Notes: generated by a model from the letters alone, not told the origin. A DNA stretch of 64,000 nt from Alphaproteobacteria bacterium (GCA_022819985.1 JAJEGH010000023.1:124001-188000); one strand, 5' to 3'; shown: positions 53,266 through 62,284, numbered from the stretch's first letter. Translations and numbers: made by a program.

Positions 53266-54444
53266 ATGGACCATTCCCTCACCGAAGACCAGGCCCGGAT
53301 CGAGGAAGCGGTCGGCGCGATCTGCGACCGGTTCGACGAAAACTACTGGCTGGAGCGCGATCGCGAGGGCGGCTTCCCGTTCGACTTCCACGCCGCGATG
53401 GCCGAGGGCGGCTGGCTCGGCATCGCCATGCCGGAGACCCAGGGCGGCGCGGCGCTCGGTATCGCCGAAGCCGCGGTGATGATGCGCCGGGTTGCGCAGT
53501 CGCCGGGCGCCATGGCGGCCTGCTCGTCGATCCACATGAACATTTTCGGCCCGCACCCGATCGTCGTGTTCGGCACCGGGGAACAGAAGCAGCGCTGGCT
53601 GCCGGACCTGATCGCCGGCCGGACCCGCGCCTGCTTCGCCGTCACCGAGCCGAACGCCGGGCTCGACACGACCAATATCCGGACCCGCGCGGTGCGCACC
53701 GGGCCTGAGAGCAACGCCGGCTACAGGGTTACCGGCGAGAAGATCTGGACGTCGACGGCCCAGGTCGCCGACCGCATCCTGCTGCTGACCCGCACGACGC
53801 CGCGGGAGGATTGCACGCGGCCGACCGACGGACTCACCCTGTTCTTCACCGAACTGGACCGCGAGCGGATCGAGGTGCGGGAGATCGACAAGATGGGCCG
53901 CAAGGCCGTCGATTCGAACATGCTGTTCATCGACGGCTTGCAGGTGCCGGCCGGGGACCGGATCGGCGAAGAGGGCCAGGGCTTCGAATGCCTGCTCCAC
54001 GGCCTCAATCCGGAGCGCTGCCTGGTCGCCGCCGAGGCCATCGGCATCGGCCAGCAGGCTTTGCAGCGCGCCGCCGGCTATGCGAAGGAGCGCATCGTGT
54101 TCGGCCGGCCGATCGGGCAGAACCAGGCGGTCCAGCATCCGCTCGCCGAAAGCTGGGCGGAACTGGAGGCGGCCTGGCTGACCGTGCTCCACGCCGCCGG
54201 CCTGTACGACGCCGGCCACCCCTGCGGCCCGCAGTGCAACGCTGCGAAATATCTCGGCGCCGAAGCCGGCTTCCGGGCCTGCGAGCGCGCCGTGCTGGCC
54301 CATGGCGGCATGGGCTACGCCAAGGAGTTTCACGTCGAGCGGCTGCTGCGCGAGGTCATGATCTGCCGGATCGCGCCGGTCTCGCGCGAGTTGATCCTCA
54401 GCCATATCGCCGAAAAGGCGCTCGGCCTGCCGAAGAGCTACTGA
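53266..54444 (+). CDS. Acyl-CoA dehydrogenase family protein
   Basis: A 392-residue FAD enzyme that oxidises acyl-CoA to enoyl-CoA. N-terminal helices (about 1-120), a beta domain with CFAVTEPNAGLDTTNI and TGEKIWTSTAQVAD (about 121-220), and C-terminal helices with the FAD/substrate segment RIVFGRPIGQNQAVQHPLA are all present. GGMGYAKEFHVERLLRE carries the usual catalytic Glu candidate. Substrate chain is not predictable; no acyl-CoA partner genes lie next to it. Confidence 0.92.
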   Translation: MDHSLTEDQARIEEAVGAICDRFDENYWLERDREGGFPFDFHAAMAEGGWLGIAMPETQGGAALGIAEAAVMMRRVAQSPGAMAACSSIHMNIFGPHPIVVFGTGEQKQRWLPDLIAGRTRACFAVTEPNAGLDTTNIRTRAVRTGPESNAGYRVTGEKIWTSTAQVADRILLLTRTTPREDCTRPTDGLTLFFTELDRERIEVREIDKMGRKAVDSNMLFIDGLQVPAGDRIGEEGQGFECLLHGLNPERCLVAAEAIGIGQQALQRAAGYAKERIVFGRPIGQNQAVQHPLAESWAELEAAWLTVLHAAGLYDAGHPCGPQCNAAKYLGAEAGFRACERAVLAHGGMGYAKEFHVERLLREVMICRIAPVSRELILSHIAEKALGLPKSY

Positions 54445-54449
54445 GAGGA

Positions 54450-55337
54450 CTATCGGGCCGGCGGCGTCTTCCGGCTCTCGGCCCGGACGTTGAGATAGTT
54501 GCCGGCGAAGATGACAGCCGCGCCGAGCGCGACCCAGATGTCGATGATCTCCGCATAGGCCAGCCAGCCGACGACCACCGCAAGCGGCAGACGGAAGAAA
54601 TCCATCGGCACGACGACATTGGCGTCGGCCAGGCTGAGGGCGCGGGCCATGCAGTAATGGGCGGTCAGGCTGCCGATGCCGACCACCGCGATCCAGCCCC
54701 AGATCCAGCCGGTCGGCCAGACCCAGGCGTCGAAGCTCGCCAGCAGGGCCAGCGGCGTCTGGATCGCCACCATCCAGAACAGCATCGTCTGGGGCGTATC
54801 GGTGCGCATCAGCCGGCGGGTCATGACATAGGTCGAGAAGGCGAAGCCGAGCGCCGACAGCAGGGCCGCGATCTGGGGCATGCCGATCGGCGACAGGCCG
54901 GGCCGCAGGATGATGAGCACGCCGGCGAAACCCAGAATGACGGCCGTTACGCGCACGACCGTGATCCTCTCGCCCAGGATCAACGCGGCCAGGATCAGGG
55001 TCCAGATCGGCGTCGTGAATTCGAGCGCGAACACCTCGGCGATCGGGATCAGGGCGACGGCGTAGAACCAGGCGTATTGCGCGCCCAGATGCACGACGTT
55101 GCGCGCGCCGTGGGTCGCGAATTTCCGCGTGCGCAAATGGCGCCAGCCGCCTGTGACCTGAAACAGCAGCATAATAACGGCCAGCCCGACCACGCCGCGC
55201 CAGAACAGCAGCTGGAAGATCGTGATCTCGGCGGCCAGTTCCCGCCCCGCCACCGCCATCGAGAGCAGCGAGACGAAGGTCCCGACCATCCAGAGGGCGA
55301 CCCGGAAGATCGGCGCGAGGCCCACGGCAGCGGTCAT
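54450..55337 (-). CDS. EamA/DMT family transporter
   Basis: A 295-residue membrane protein with about ten hydrophobic segments in two EamA repeats. VALIPIAEVFALEFTTPIWTLILAALILGE in the first half and IGSLTAHYCMARALSLADANVVVPMDFFRLPLAVVVGWLAYAE in the second match RhaT-like exporters of amino acids or metabolites. The stop is 5 bp from the convergent acyl-CoA dehydrogenase stop. The start codon lies in an 11-bp duplication with a second ATG upstream. Confidence 0.9.
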   Translation of the reverse strand: MTAAVGLAPIFRVALWMVGTFVSLLSMAVAGRELAAEITIFQLLFWRGVVGLAVIMLLFQVTGGWRHLRTRKFATHGARNVVHLGAQYAWFYAVALIPIAEVFALEFTTPIWTLILAALILGERITVVRVTAVILGFAGVLIILRPGLSPIGMPQIAALLSALGFAFSTYVMTRRLMRTDTPQTMLFWMVAIQTPLALLASFDAWVWPTGWIWGWIAVVGIGSLTAHYCMARALSLADANVVVPMDFFRLPLAVVVGWLAYAEIIDIWVALGAAVIFAGNYLNVRAESRKTPPAR

Positions 55338-55386
55338 GCGGCGGTCATGCGGCGGGAGAATCCGGCTCGGCGTCGGGGAAGGTACC

Positions 55387-55415
55387 GGACGGCGCCGGAC
55401 GGCGCCGGACGGCGG
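55387..55415. repeat. Short tandem repeat, unit GGCGCCGGAC
   Basis: A 10-bp unit repeats nearly three times (partial at 55387-55390, full at 55391-55400 and 55401-55410, then partial) in the 276-bp divergent region between the DMT transporter and the monooxygenase. No promoter is recognisable there. Confidence 0.7.
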
Positions 55416-55613
55416 CCCGCCGTTGCGCCTCGCCGGCTGCGGCGGCGGATCATCCGATACAAGAAGCCCGCCGGCAAACGATAACCGCTACTGCGGGATG
55501 CGGCGTGTTACCTTGCCCGGCCTTGCCCGTTGACCGCGAACCGCCTACTCACCGCAGGGCAAGCGGGCAATGGGAGCCCATTTAACGGGACAGCATTCGG
55601 GAGGCGCATCGAC

Positions 55614-56792
55614 GTGGCCAGGATCCTGATCGCGGGGGCCGGCATCGGCGGGCTGGCGGCGGCCGGCTGCCTGCTGCTCGCCGGGCACGAGGTGGAAATC
55701 TACGAGCAGGCCCCGGAGCTGGGCGAGATCGGCGCCGGCATCCAGCAGAGCGCCAACGCCACCCATGTCATGCGCCATCTGGGCGTGCTCGACGCGCTGG
55801 AAGGCATGGCCTTCCTGCCGCCGGTCACGGAATTCCGCCTGTTCGACAGCGGCGAGGTGTTGCAGGCGCTGGCGCTGGCCGCGACCCACCGGGAACGGCA
55901 CGGCGCGCCCTATCTCCAGCTGCACCGGGCCGACTACCACGCCACGCTCGCGGCGCGGATCGAGGCGCTCAAGCCCGGCTGCATCCGCCTGAACGCGACG
56001 GTCGCCGGCTTCCGGGACCGCGCCGGCGGCGTCGCCATGATCCTGGCCGACGGCACGGAAATCTCCGGCGACCTGCTGATCGGCGCCGACGGCATCAAAT
56101 CCGCCGTCCGGCGCCGGATCGCGGGCGAGAACCGGCCGGAATATACCGGCGACTCGGCCTGGCGCCTGACCGTGCCGGTGGAGCGGCTGCCGGCCGATTT
56201 CCTCGACGGCAAATCCTCCATCTGGGTCGGCCCGGACAAGCATGCCGTGGTCTATTTCCTGCGCGGCGGCAGCCTGCTGAATTTCGTCGGAGCCGTGGAA
56301 CTGGAGGAACGGATCGAGGAATCCTGGACCCAGAAACGGCCCTGGACCGAGTTGCGGGCCGATTTCGAAGGCTGGCACGGGGATATCCTGACCATCATCG
56401 ACGCCGCCGACCGCGACGCCTGCTACCGCTGGCCGCTGAACGTCCATCCGCATCTGGACTCCTGGAGCGCCGGGCGCGCCGTGCTGCTGGGCGACGCCGC
56501 CCATCCGATGCTGCCCTACATGGCCCAGGGCGCGGCCGTCGCCGTGGAGGACGGCGCGATCCTTGCGCGGGCGCTGGACGAAGCCGGCTCGATCGCCGAC
56601 GCGCTCGCCCTGTACGAAAACCACCGCAAGCCGCGGGCGCGCCGCGTCGTCGACGAATCCCGCGACAACCGCCGCCTGTTCCATCTGCCGGACGAAGCCG
56701 CCCTGCGCGCGGCCTTCGCCCGGCGGAACATGGATCGGGAACGCTCCGACTGGCTCTACAACTACAACCCGCTGACCGTGGACCTGGAATAG
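55614..56792 (+). CDS. FAD-dependent aromatic monooxygenase (salicylate / 3-hydroxybenzoate hydroxylase-like)
   Basis: A 392-residue group A flavoprotein monooxygenase. ILIAGAGIGGLAAAGCLL gives the FAD motif (Gly8, Gly10, Gly13), GADGIKSAVRRRI is the DG motif, and LLGDAAHPMLPYMAQGAAVAVEDG is the GD motif. EIGAGIQQSANATHVM is typical of salicylate and 3-hydroxybenzoate 6-hydroxylase relatives. GTG at 55614 with GGGAGG before it is chosen over an in-frame start 84 bp upstream, which would add a non-conserved tail. The aromatic substrate is unknown. Confidence 0.9.
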   Translation: MARILIAGAGIGGLAAAGCLLLAGHEVEIYEQAPELGEIGAGIQQSANATHVMRHLGVLDALEGMAFLPPVTEFRLFDSGEVLQALALAATHRERHGAPYLQLHRADYHATLAARIEALKPGCIRLNATVAGFRDRAGGVAMILADGTEISGDLLIGADGIKSAVRRRIAGENRPEYTGDSAWRLTVPVERLPADFLDGKSSIWVGPDKHAVVYFLRGGSLLNFVGAVELEERIEESWTQKRPWTELRADFEGWHGDILTIIDAADRDACYRWPLNVHPHLDSWSAGRAVLLGDAAHPMLPYMAQGAAVAVEDGAILARALDEAGSIADALALYENHRKPRARRVVDESRDNRRLFHLPDEAALRAAFARRNMDRERSDWLYNYNPLTVDLE

Positions 56793-56966
56793 AGGCGGGC
56801 GGCAGCGCGCCTGCTCGGGATGAGGCTTTGTTGTGCGTCGGCTCGCCCCTTCTCCTCCTCGCTCGATTCCTCTGCGAAACCGGCGAACCACCGAGAATTA
56901 TCCTTCTCCCGATAAGGCGGGGGGAGCGGTCCCGACCTCGTTCCGGCGCCGCTCACCCCCACCTGA

Positions 56967-56990
56967 CCTCCCCCTCTGAAGAGGGGGAGG
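56967..56990. repeat. 24-nt palindrome, copy 1
   Basis: CCTCCCCCTCT and AGAGGGGGAGG pair around two central bases (GA). The same design recurs at 57379-57402 and 57439-57464. Confidence 0.8.
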
Positions 56991-57062
56991 AAAAAACAGG
57001 TAAAACGGAGCGTTGCCTCCGCTCCGGGTAGCTCCGGATTCGATCCGGGGCTTAACGGCGGA

Positions 57063-57145
57063 ATCCCGTCACCGAAGCCGGGTTTGCGTTCGCGGGCCCG
57101 GTCCGGGCTTCCTCCGCCCGCTATGCCCGGCCGGAATGACGGGAT
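57063..57145. repeat. Inverted repeat with ATCCCGTCA arms
   Basis: ATCCCGTCA (57063-57071) is repeated inverted as TGACGGGAT (57137-57145). The interior has GC-rich shorter palindromes (GGGCCCGG, CCGGCCGG). It is probably another dispersed palindromic unit. Confidence 0.55.
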
Positions 57146-57252
57146 GGGGTTTGCACCCGGTCCCAGGTTTGCGTCTTTTTTGAGCAAACACTCCAGTATC
57201 TCTCCTCCGCAGGCGTCTTTTTTTCGCAGTTTTCCGCCGTTTTTCGGCGCAT
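57121..57252 (-). other. 43-codon frame beside the TetR-type operator, possible gene remnant
   Basis: Directly next to the operator an ATG opens MRRKTAENCEKKTPAEERYW and 23 more residues before TAG. The first seven residues resemble the start of many TetR proteins, but the rest does not and runs through repeat sequence. It may be the start of a lost autoregulated TetR gene, or chance. No ribosome site is clear. Confidence 0.2.
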
Positions 57253-57262
57253 AGGCCGAACT

Positions 57263-57280
57263 AGACAGACCGGTCTGTAT
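57263..57280. promoter_or_regulatory. Orphan TetR-type operator
   Basis: ACAGACCGGTCTGT (57265-57278) is a perfect 14-bp palindrome, extending to 18 bp with one mismatched pair, in an AT-rich pocket. This form is common for TetR-family repressors. No intact gene starts within 500 bp on either side. Confidence 0.5.
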
Positions 57281-57378
57281 TTAATTTTTTTACACTCTTT
57301 CAGGAAATATTTCCATATCCTGCCCGAGGCAGGCAACTGGCGGGCGGACACCCCCATCGCCTTCGCTTCGCGCCGGCA

Positions 57379-57402
57379 CTTCCCCCGCTGAAGCGGGGGA
57401 AG
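57379..57402. repeat. 24-nt palindrome, copy 2
   Basis: CTTCCCCCGC and GCGGGGGAAG pair around TGAA. Same length and layout as copy 1, with changes in both arms that keep the pairing. Confidence 0.8.
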
Positions 57403-57438
57403 GATAACCGGGGACAGGTCTCTGTCTCGTCTTGTTTT

Positions 57439-57464
57439 ACCTCCCCCTCTGCAGAGGGGGAGGT
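57439..57464. repeat. 24-nt palindrome, copy 3 (perfect, 26 bp)
   Basis: ACCTCCCCCTCTG and CAGAGGGGGAGGT form a perfect palindrome without loop. Its core matches copy 1 except for the central bases. Confidence 0.8.
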
Positions 57465-57852
57465 CCGAAATACAAGGGGTGGGGGGTGCGGCAGGCGCAC
57501 TTCGGGCGTTGGCAAAAGCACATATAAGGAACAATATTGGCAATGTCAAGGAGAATTATCGAAAAAAAGGAAATAATTTTGAAGGCCGGCTCCGGCGGAC
57601 GCTACCCCCACCCGTCCTTCCGGCCGGAGCGCCGGGTTCGGGCCGGGGCGTATCGGAGGGCGCGCCATCCCGCCGGCTGGCCTTTTCCCACGTTTCGCTT
57701 TATATCCCGCGGCGCTGAATCGCCTGCCAGAGTGAGCGGACGGCGTTTTTCCGATAGCGGGAGAGGCGTCGTCGTTTGCTTTTGCGGCAAGCCCTGCCCA
57801 CTCGGCGCCGGTCAGAGGCCGGCCGCCGGCCAACAACGAAGGAGACAGGATC

Positions 57853-59049
57853 GTGATCCCGGCCCTCATGCCGACCTATCGGCGGACGGACATCGCTTTC
57901 GAGCGCGGTGAAGGCCCCTACCTTTACAGCACCGACGGCCGACGATTCCTGGACTTCGCCAGCGGCATCGCCGTGACCTGCCTGGGCCACAGCCATCCGG
58001 CGCTGGTCAAGGCGCTCACCGAGCAGGCGCAGAAGTTCTGGCACTGCTCGAACATCTTCACCATCCCCGGCCAGCAGGAGATGGGCGAGAAGTTCGTGCG
58101 CGACACCTTCGCCGACACCGTGTTTTTCGGCAATTCCGGCTCGGAAGCCGTCGAGCTCGGCATCAAGATGATCCGCAAGTACCACCATGCCAGCGGCAAC
58201 CCGCACAAGACCGGGATCGTCTGCATGAAGGGCGCGTTCCACGGCCGGACCCTGGCGACCATTTTCGCCGGCGGCCAGGAAAGCCACATCGACGGGTTCG
58301 GCCCGGCGGTCCAGGGCTTCCGGCACGTCGCCTTCGGCAACATGAACGAGTTGCGCGACGCGATCGACGACGAGACCGGCGGCATCCTGTTCGAGCCGAT
58401 CCAGGGCGAGGGCGGCTACCGCCCGGCGCCGGACGGTTTTCTCGAGGATGTGCGCGAAACCGCCGACGAGTTCGGCCTGCTGGTCATGCTGGACGAGGTC
58501 CAGTGCGGCAACGGCCGGACGGGCAGGCTCTTCGCCCACGAATGGTCGGACATGACGCCCGACATCATGGCGACCGCCAAGGGCATGGGCGGCGGCTTCC
58601 CGGTCGGCGCCTGCCTGGCGACCGAAGAGGCGGCCAAGGGCATGACGGCCGGCACCCACGGCTCGACCTATGGCGGCAACCCGCTCGCCATGGCGGTCGC
58701 CAACGCGGTCTGGGACGAGATCACCAAGCCCGGTTTTCTCGAGAATGTCCGGGTCCAGGGCGAAGCGCTCCATGCCGAACTCCGGAAGCTCGTGGCCGAT
58801 TATCCGGAGGTCTATGTCGAGGCGCGCGGCCGCGGCCTGATGGCCGGCCTCAAGCTCGCCGACAGTCTGGAAACCCGCCAGGTGGTCGATTTCGTCCGCG
58901 AACGCGGTCTGCTCACGGTCGCGGCGGGCGAGAATGTCGTGCGCATGGCGCCGCCGCTCATCATCGGCCGGGCGGAGATCGACGAGGCCGTCGCCCTGCT
59001 GCGCGCCGCGGCGGAGGAACTGATGGCCGAAGAGCGGGATGTTGCCTGA
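57853..59049 (+). CDS. argD: Acetylornithine aminotransferase
   Basis: A 398-residue class III PLP aminotransferase of arginine synthesis. [20 protein letters not shown] and [15 protein letters not shown] bind the cofactor phosphate, Asp214 in [13 protein letters not shown] pairs with the pyridine nitrogen, and Lys243 in [10 protein letters not shown] forms the Schiff base. GTG start at 57853 with GGAGACAGG upstream. It overlaps argF by 11 bp. It may also serve as succinyl-DAP aminotransferase for the dapD-dapE route in this window. Confidence 0.94.
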   Translation: MIPALMPTYRRTDIAFERGEGPYLYSTDGRRFLDFASGIAVTCLGHSHPALVKALTEQAQKFWHCSNIFTIPGQQEMGEKFVRDTFADTVFFGNSGSEAVELGIKMIRKYHHASGNPHKTGIVCMKGAFHGRTLATIFAGGQESHIDGFGPAVQGFRHVAFGNMNELRDAIDDETGGILFEPIQGEGGYRPAPDGFLEDVRETADEFGLLVMLDEVQCGNGRTGRLFAHEWSDMTPDIMATAKGMGGGFPVGACLATEEAAKGMTAGTHGSTYGGNPLAMAVANAVWDEITKPGFLENVRVQGEALHAELRKLVADYPEVYVEARGRGLMAGLKLADSLETRQVVDFVRERGLLTVAAGENVVRMAPPLIIGRAEIDEAVALLRAAAEELMAEERDVA

Positions 59050-60076
59050 TACGGGGCCTGACAGGGGGCCGGATACGGGGCCTGACACGGGCGTCGCGCC
59101 GGACCTGGACCGCACCGCGATTGCGGCGGCCGGCGCGCGGCACTTTCTCGATCTCGATCTGGTCGGGCAGGCCGACCTGCGCCGCATCGTCGAGGCCAGC
59201 AAGCGCCTGAAGGCCGCCCGGCAGCCCCCCCGGAAGGCCGACAGCCCGCCGGCGCGTCCGCTGGCCGGCAAGACGCTGGCGATGATCTTCGAGAAGCCGT
59301 CCACGCGCACGCGGGTCTCGTTCGAGCAAGCCGTCCGGCAACTGGGCGGCGACGCCATCGTGCTGGAGCGCGAGAGCAGCCAACTCGGCCGCGGCGAGAC
59401 CGTGGCCGATACGGCGCGCGTGCTCTCGCGCTATGTCGACGCCATCATGCTGCGCTGCACGAAGGAGGAGAAGCTGCTGGAGCTGGCGGCCAACGCCGAC
59501 GTGCCGGTCATCAACGGCCTGACCGACCGGACCCACCCCTGCCAGCTCATGGCCGACGTGATGACCTTCGAGGAGCATCGCGGCCCGATCGAGGGCCGGG
59601 CGGTCGCCTGGAGCGGCGACGGCAACAATATGGCGACCTCCTGGATCCACGCGGCAATGCAGTTCGATTTCGAATTGCGGCTGGCGGCACCGGCGGCGCT
59701 GCCGCCGCCGGCCGATGTCGTGGACCGGGCGCGGGCGCGCGGCGCGCGGGTGCATGTGACCGACGACCCGGTGGAGGCGATTTCCGGCGCGGATTGCGTC
59801 GTCACCGACGTCTGGATCTCGATGGGGGATACCAGCGCCGCCGACCATCACAATCTGCTGGCGCCCTACCGCGTCGACAGCGCGTTGATGAGCCATGCCC
59901 GGAACGACGCGATCTTCATGCACTGCCTGCCGGCCCATCGCGGCGAGGAGGTCGCCGCCGACGTGATCGACGGGCCGCAGTCCGTCGTGTGGGACGAGGC
60001 GGAAAACCGGCTGCACGCCCAAAAGGGCATCCTGCTTTGGGCGCTGGCGCCCGAAATGCTGGACCCGGCGCGATGA
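59039..60076 (+). CDS. argF: Ornithine carbamoyltransferase with repeat-bearing N-terminus
   Basis: A 345-residue enzyme that makes citrulline from ornithine and carbamoyl phosphate. The carbamoyl-phosphate motif STRTR is at residues 88-92, about 33 residues later than in E. coli, and the ornithine-site [10 protein letters not shown] is near the C-terminus. The extra N-terminus is two copies of an eight-residue unit, PDTGPDRG and PDTGPDTG, from a 24-bp DNA repeat (GATACGGGGCCTGAC at 59048 and 59072). An insert [13 protein letters not shown] (about 61-73) is also unusual. Overlaps argD and hslO. Confidence 0.93.
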   Translation: MLPDTGPDRGPDTGPDTGVAPDLDRTAIAAAGARHFLDLDLVGQADLRRIVEASKRLKAARQPPRKADSPPARPLAGKTLAMIFEKPSTRTRVSFEQAVRQLGGDAIVLERESSQLGRGETVADTARVLSRYVDAIMLRCTKEEKLLELAANADVPVINGLTDRTHPCQLMADVMTFEEHRGPIEGRAVAWSGDGNNMATSWIHAAMQFDFELRLAAPAALPPPADVVDRARARGARVHVTDDPVEAISGADCVVTDVWISMGDTSAADHHNLLAPYRVDSALMSHARNDAIFMHCLPAHRGEEVAADVIDGPQSVVWDEAENRLHAQKGILLWALAPEMLDPAR

Positions 60077-61068
60077 CGGCGGGCGGCCCGGCCGTGTCCG
60101 CCGATCGGGAGCCGCCGACCGATATCCTGATCCCTTTCCGGCTGGAGCGGGCGAACCTGCGCGGCCGGGCGGTCCGGCTCGGCCCCGCGATCGACGCCAT
60201 CCTGTCGCGCCACGACTATCCGCCGCCGGTCGCCGACCTGCTGGGCGAGGCGCTGCCGCTCGCCGCCGTGCTGGCCGGCACGCTGAAATACGACGGCGTG
60301 TTCACCCTGCAGGCCAGGGGCGATGGGCCGGTCGGCATGCTGGTGTGCGATGTCACGTCGGCCGGCGATCTGCGCGGCTATGCCGAGGTCGACGAGGCGG
60401 CCTACGCCGCGCTGGGTACGGCGGCGCCCGACGGTCCGGTGCCGCGCCATCTGGGCGCCGGCCATCTCGCCTTCACGGTCGACCAAGGCCCGGATATGGA
60501 GCGCTACCAAGGGATCGTGGACCTGGCCGGAGCGACGCTGACCGAGTGCGCGCAGCATTATTTCCGGCAGTCGGAGCAGGTCGAGACCCTGCTTCGGCTC
60601 GGCGTGGGCCGCCCGGACGGCAAACGCTGGCAGGCCTCCGCCCTGATGATCCAGCGCGTGCCGATGACCGGCGGAATCGGTGCAGGCGGGGGCGGCTCGC
60701 CGGCGGCGGACGATAGCGGCCACGCCGACGAGGAACGGCGCGAGGACGATTGGCGGCGCCTCGCCATGCTGCTCGGCACGGTACGCAACGCCGAGGCGCT
60801 GGCCCCGGACGTCGATCCGCTGCGCCTGCTGCACCGCCTGTTTCACGCAGACGGCGTCCGGGTCTTCGAGCCGCAGGCGCTGCGCGACCGGTGCCGTTGC
60901 TCCGACGACCGGGCCGAGAGCGCGCTGCGCATGCTGGACGCGGACGAATTGGAGGCGATGACGGTCGACGGCGCCGTTACCGTCGCCTGCCAGTTCTGCA
61001 GCCGGGTCCGGCGCTACGACGAAGCGGCGCTGGCCGAGCTGCGGGCCGGCCTCGGGGCCGCCGCCTGA
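60073..61068 (+). CDS. hslO: Redox-regulated chaperone Hsp33
   Basis: A 331-residue holdase activated by oxidation. The N-terminal substrate domain (about 15-200) has [18 protein letters not shown], and [16 protein letters not shown] is diagnostic. A Gly-rich linker ([14 protein letters not shown], about 200-213) is longer than usual. The zinc switch has Cys274, Cys276, Cys306 and Cys309 (RCRCS, CQFC). ATG overlaps the argF stop (ATGA). The argF-hslO order is common in alphaproteobacteria. Confidence 0.95.
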   Translation: MTAGGPAVSADREPPTDILIPFRLERANLRGRAVRLGPAIDAILSRHDYPPPVADLLGEALPLAAVLAGTLKYDGVFTLQARGDGPVGMLVCDVTSAGDLRGYAEVDEAAYAALGTAAPDGPVPRHLGAGHLAFTVDQGPDMERYQGIVDLAGATLTECAQHYFRQSEQVETLLRLGVGRPDGKRWQASALMIQRVPMTGGIGAGGGGSPAADDSGHADEERREDDWRRLAMLLGTVRNAEALAPDVDPLRLLHRLFHADGVRVFEPQALRDRCRCSDDRAESALRMLDADELEAMTVDGAVTVACQFCSRVRRYDEAALAELRAGLGAAA

Positions 61069-61117
61069 AAACCCTCGGCAAGCCCCTGCGCCTTCGTCGG
61101 GATGCGGCGAGGGCCGG

Positions 61118-61804
61118 CTAGCGATCCCGCGCTTCGCACCGCTCCCGTTCCATGAAGGCGCGTAGCCCGGTTGCCTCGTCTTCGTCGAACCTTTCGCCCG
61201 TCAGGGCGAGGTTCGCCATGCGGTCGAACCGGAAGGTGCGGAAATCCTGCCGGAGCTCGCACCAGCCGGAGAACATCCAGCCGTCGGTCAGATTCCAGAT
61301 CGCGAGAGGGCGCACGCGGCGCCCGGTCCGGTTCCCGTCGCCGTCCCGATAGTCGAACTGCACGATCCGGCGCCGGCGGATCGCCTGGCGGAGCACGGCC
61401 GCATCCGGCGTTGCCCGGTTTCTGCCCTGAAGACTGAAATACGGCGCATCGGCGAGCCTGCGTTCCTCCGGTCGGGGCATGCCCGCCTGGAGTTTCGCGC
61501 GCGCCTCGCGCGCCGCCGCCGCCAGCGCCGGATCGCCGGCGTCTTCCGCGAAGGACAGGCCAACGGCAAGCGCATCGACCTGATCATGGGTGAACGTCAC
61601 ATTGGGCAGGTCGAAGCCCGGCCGCAGCAGATAGCCGACGCCGGCCTCGCCTTCGATCGGCAGGCCGGACGCCTGGAGGTGGGCGATGTCGCGATAGATC
61701 GTGCTGACGCTGACTTCGAAATGGCCGGCAAGCTCGCTGGCCCGGCTGACGCCGCGGGTCCGCATCTCGTTGACCAGCCTGAACAGCCTTTCCGCGCGTC
61801 TCAT
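61118..61804 (-). CDS. YafY-type regulator with HTH and WYL domains
   Basis: A 228-residue DeoR-like regulator. The N-terminal HTH (about 1-60) runs MRRAERLFRLVNEMRTRGVS, then ELAGHFEVSVSTIYRDIAHLQ. The WYL-type ligand domain (about 130-210) has IVQFDYRDGDGNRTGRRVRP and GWCELRQDFRTFRFDRM. WYL regulators often respond to nucleic acids or small ligands. It lies 11 bp downstream of the Rid gene, so the two are probably one unit. Confidence 0.9.
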   Translation of the reverse strand: MRRAERLFRLVNEMRTRGVSRASELAGHFEVSVSTIYRDIAHLQASGLPIEGEAGVGYLLRPGFDLPNVTFTHDQVDALAVGLSFAEDAGDPALAAAAREARAKLQAGMPRPEERRLADAPYFSLQGRNRATPDAAVLRQAIRRRRIVQFDYRDGDGNRTGRRVRPLAIWNLTDGWMFSGWCELRQDFRTFRFDRMANLALTGERFDEDEATGLRAFMERERCEARDR

Positions 61805-61815
61805 CGGTTTTGCGT

Positions 61816-62211
61816 TCAGTCGGCGGCCGTGGCCTCTATCTCGAACATCAGCGGCGGCAGGGCGAGCCGGGTAACGCCGAGAAGGGTCATCGGCGGAGCG
61901 GCATCGGCAGGCCCGAAGCGCGATCCGAGAATATCGAAATGCTTCAATGCCTTGTCCATGTCGGTGGTGTAGAGGTTGAGCCGGACAATGTCGGCAAGAC
62001 CCATACCGGCAGCGTTCAGAACGGCCTCCAGATTGTCGAGGGCGAGAACGATCTGACGGCGCATGTCCCCCGGGTGCTGCGGGTTGCCGTCGGCGTCGAC
62101 GGCGGTCTGGCCTGCACAGACCAGATGCCGGTTCGCTCCAACGAGCAGTTCGGCCTGATTGTAGCCGAATTTCAGCGACCACGGCCAAGGGTTGACGGCT
62201 GTTTTCTTCAT
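61816..62211 (-). CDS. Rid family protein (YjgF/YER057c/UK114) lacking the RidA arginine
   Basis: A 131-residue trimeric-fold protein. HLVCAGQTAVDADGNPQHPGD and DIVRLNLYTTDMDKAL are typical. The RidA imine/enamine deaminase arginine (Arg105, in an ARS motif) aligns with Met108 here (APPMTLLGV), so it belongs to a non-RidA branch of uncertain activity. ATG at 62211 follows GAGGGCG; an upstream frame extension is not conserved. Confidence 0.87.
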   Translation of the reverse strand: MKKTAVNPWPWSLKFGYNQAELLVGANRHLVCAGQTAVDADGNPQHPGDMRRQIVLALDNLEAVLNAAGMGLADIVRLNLYTTDMDKALKHFDILGSRFGPADAAPPMTLLGVTRLALPPLMFEIEATAAD

Positions 62212-62260
62212 AGACGGTGCGCCCTCGTTGACAATTCGGAGAACGCCAAAGAACACAGGC

Positions 62261-62284
62261 CTCCTGTCACCGTGATGACAGGAG
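62261..62284 (-). terminator. Hairpin between the synthase-like and Rid genes
   Basis: CTCCTGTCA (62261-62269) pairs perfectly with TGACAGGAG (62276-62284) around six bases, between the stop of the upstream gene and the Rid start. Only a weak T-rich stretch follows on the minus strand, so termination is likely but partial. Confidence 0.5.

Larger units (their letters stand above)
56793..57852. other. 1.06-kb non-coding island rich in palindromic repeats
   Basis: No convincing gene is seen on either strand. The region holds a half copy of the pheS-truA element (56797-56826), three related 24-nt palindromes, an inverted repeat 83 bp across, a TetR-type operator with an AT-rich pocket (57165-57330), and at its end GGAGACAGG, the ribosome site of argD. 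It looks like a landing site for repeats and perhaps the remains of a lost gene. Confidence 0.7.

Noticed and set aside
56793-57852. Insertion sequence remnant
   Set aside because: No transposase-like protein stretch or target-site duplication was found; the repeats are short palindromes instead.
59048-59086. CRISPR-like repeat
   Set aside because: Only two units, within a coding frame, with no spacers or cas genes.
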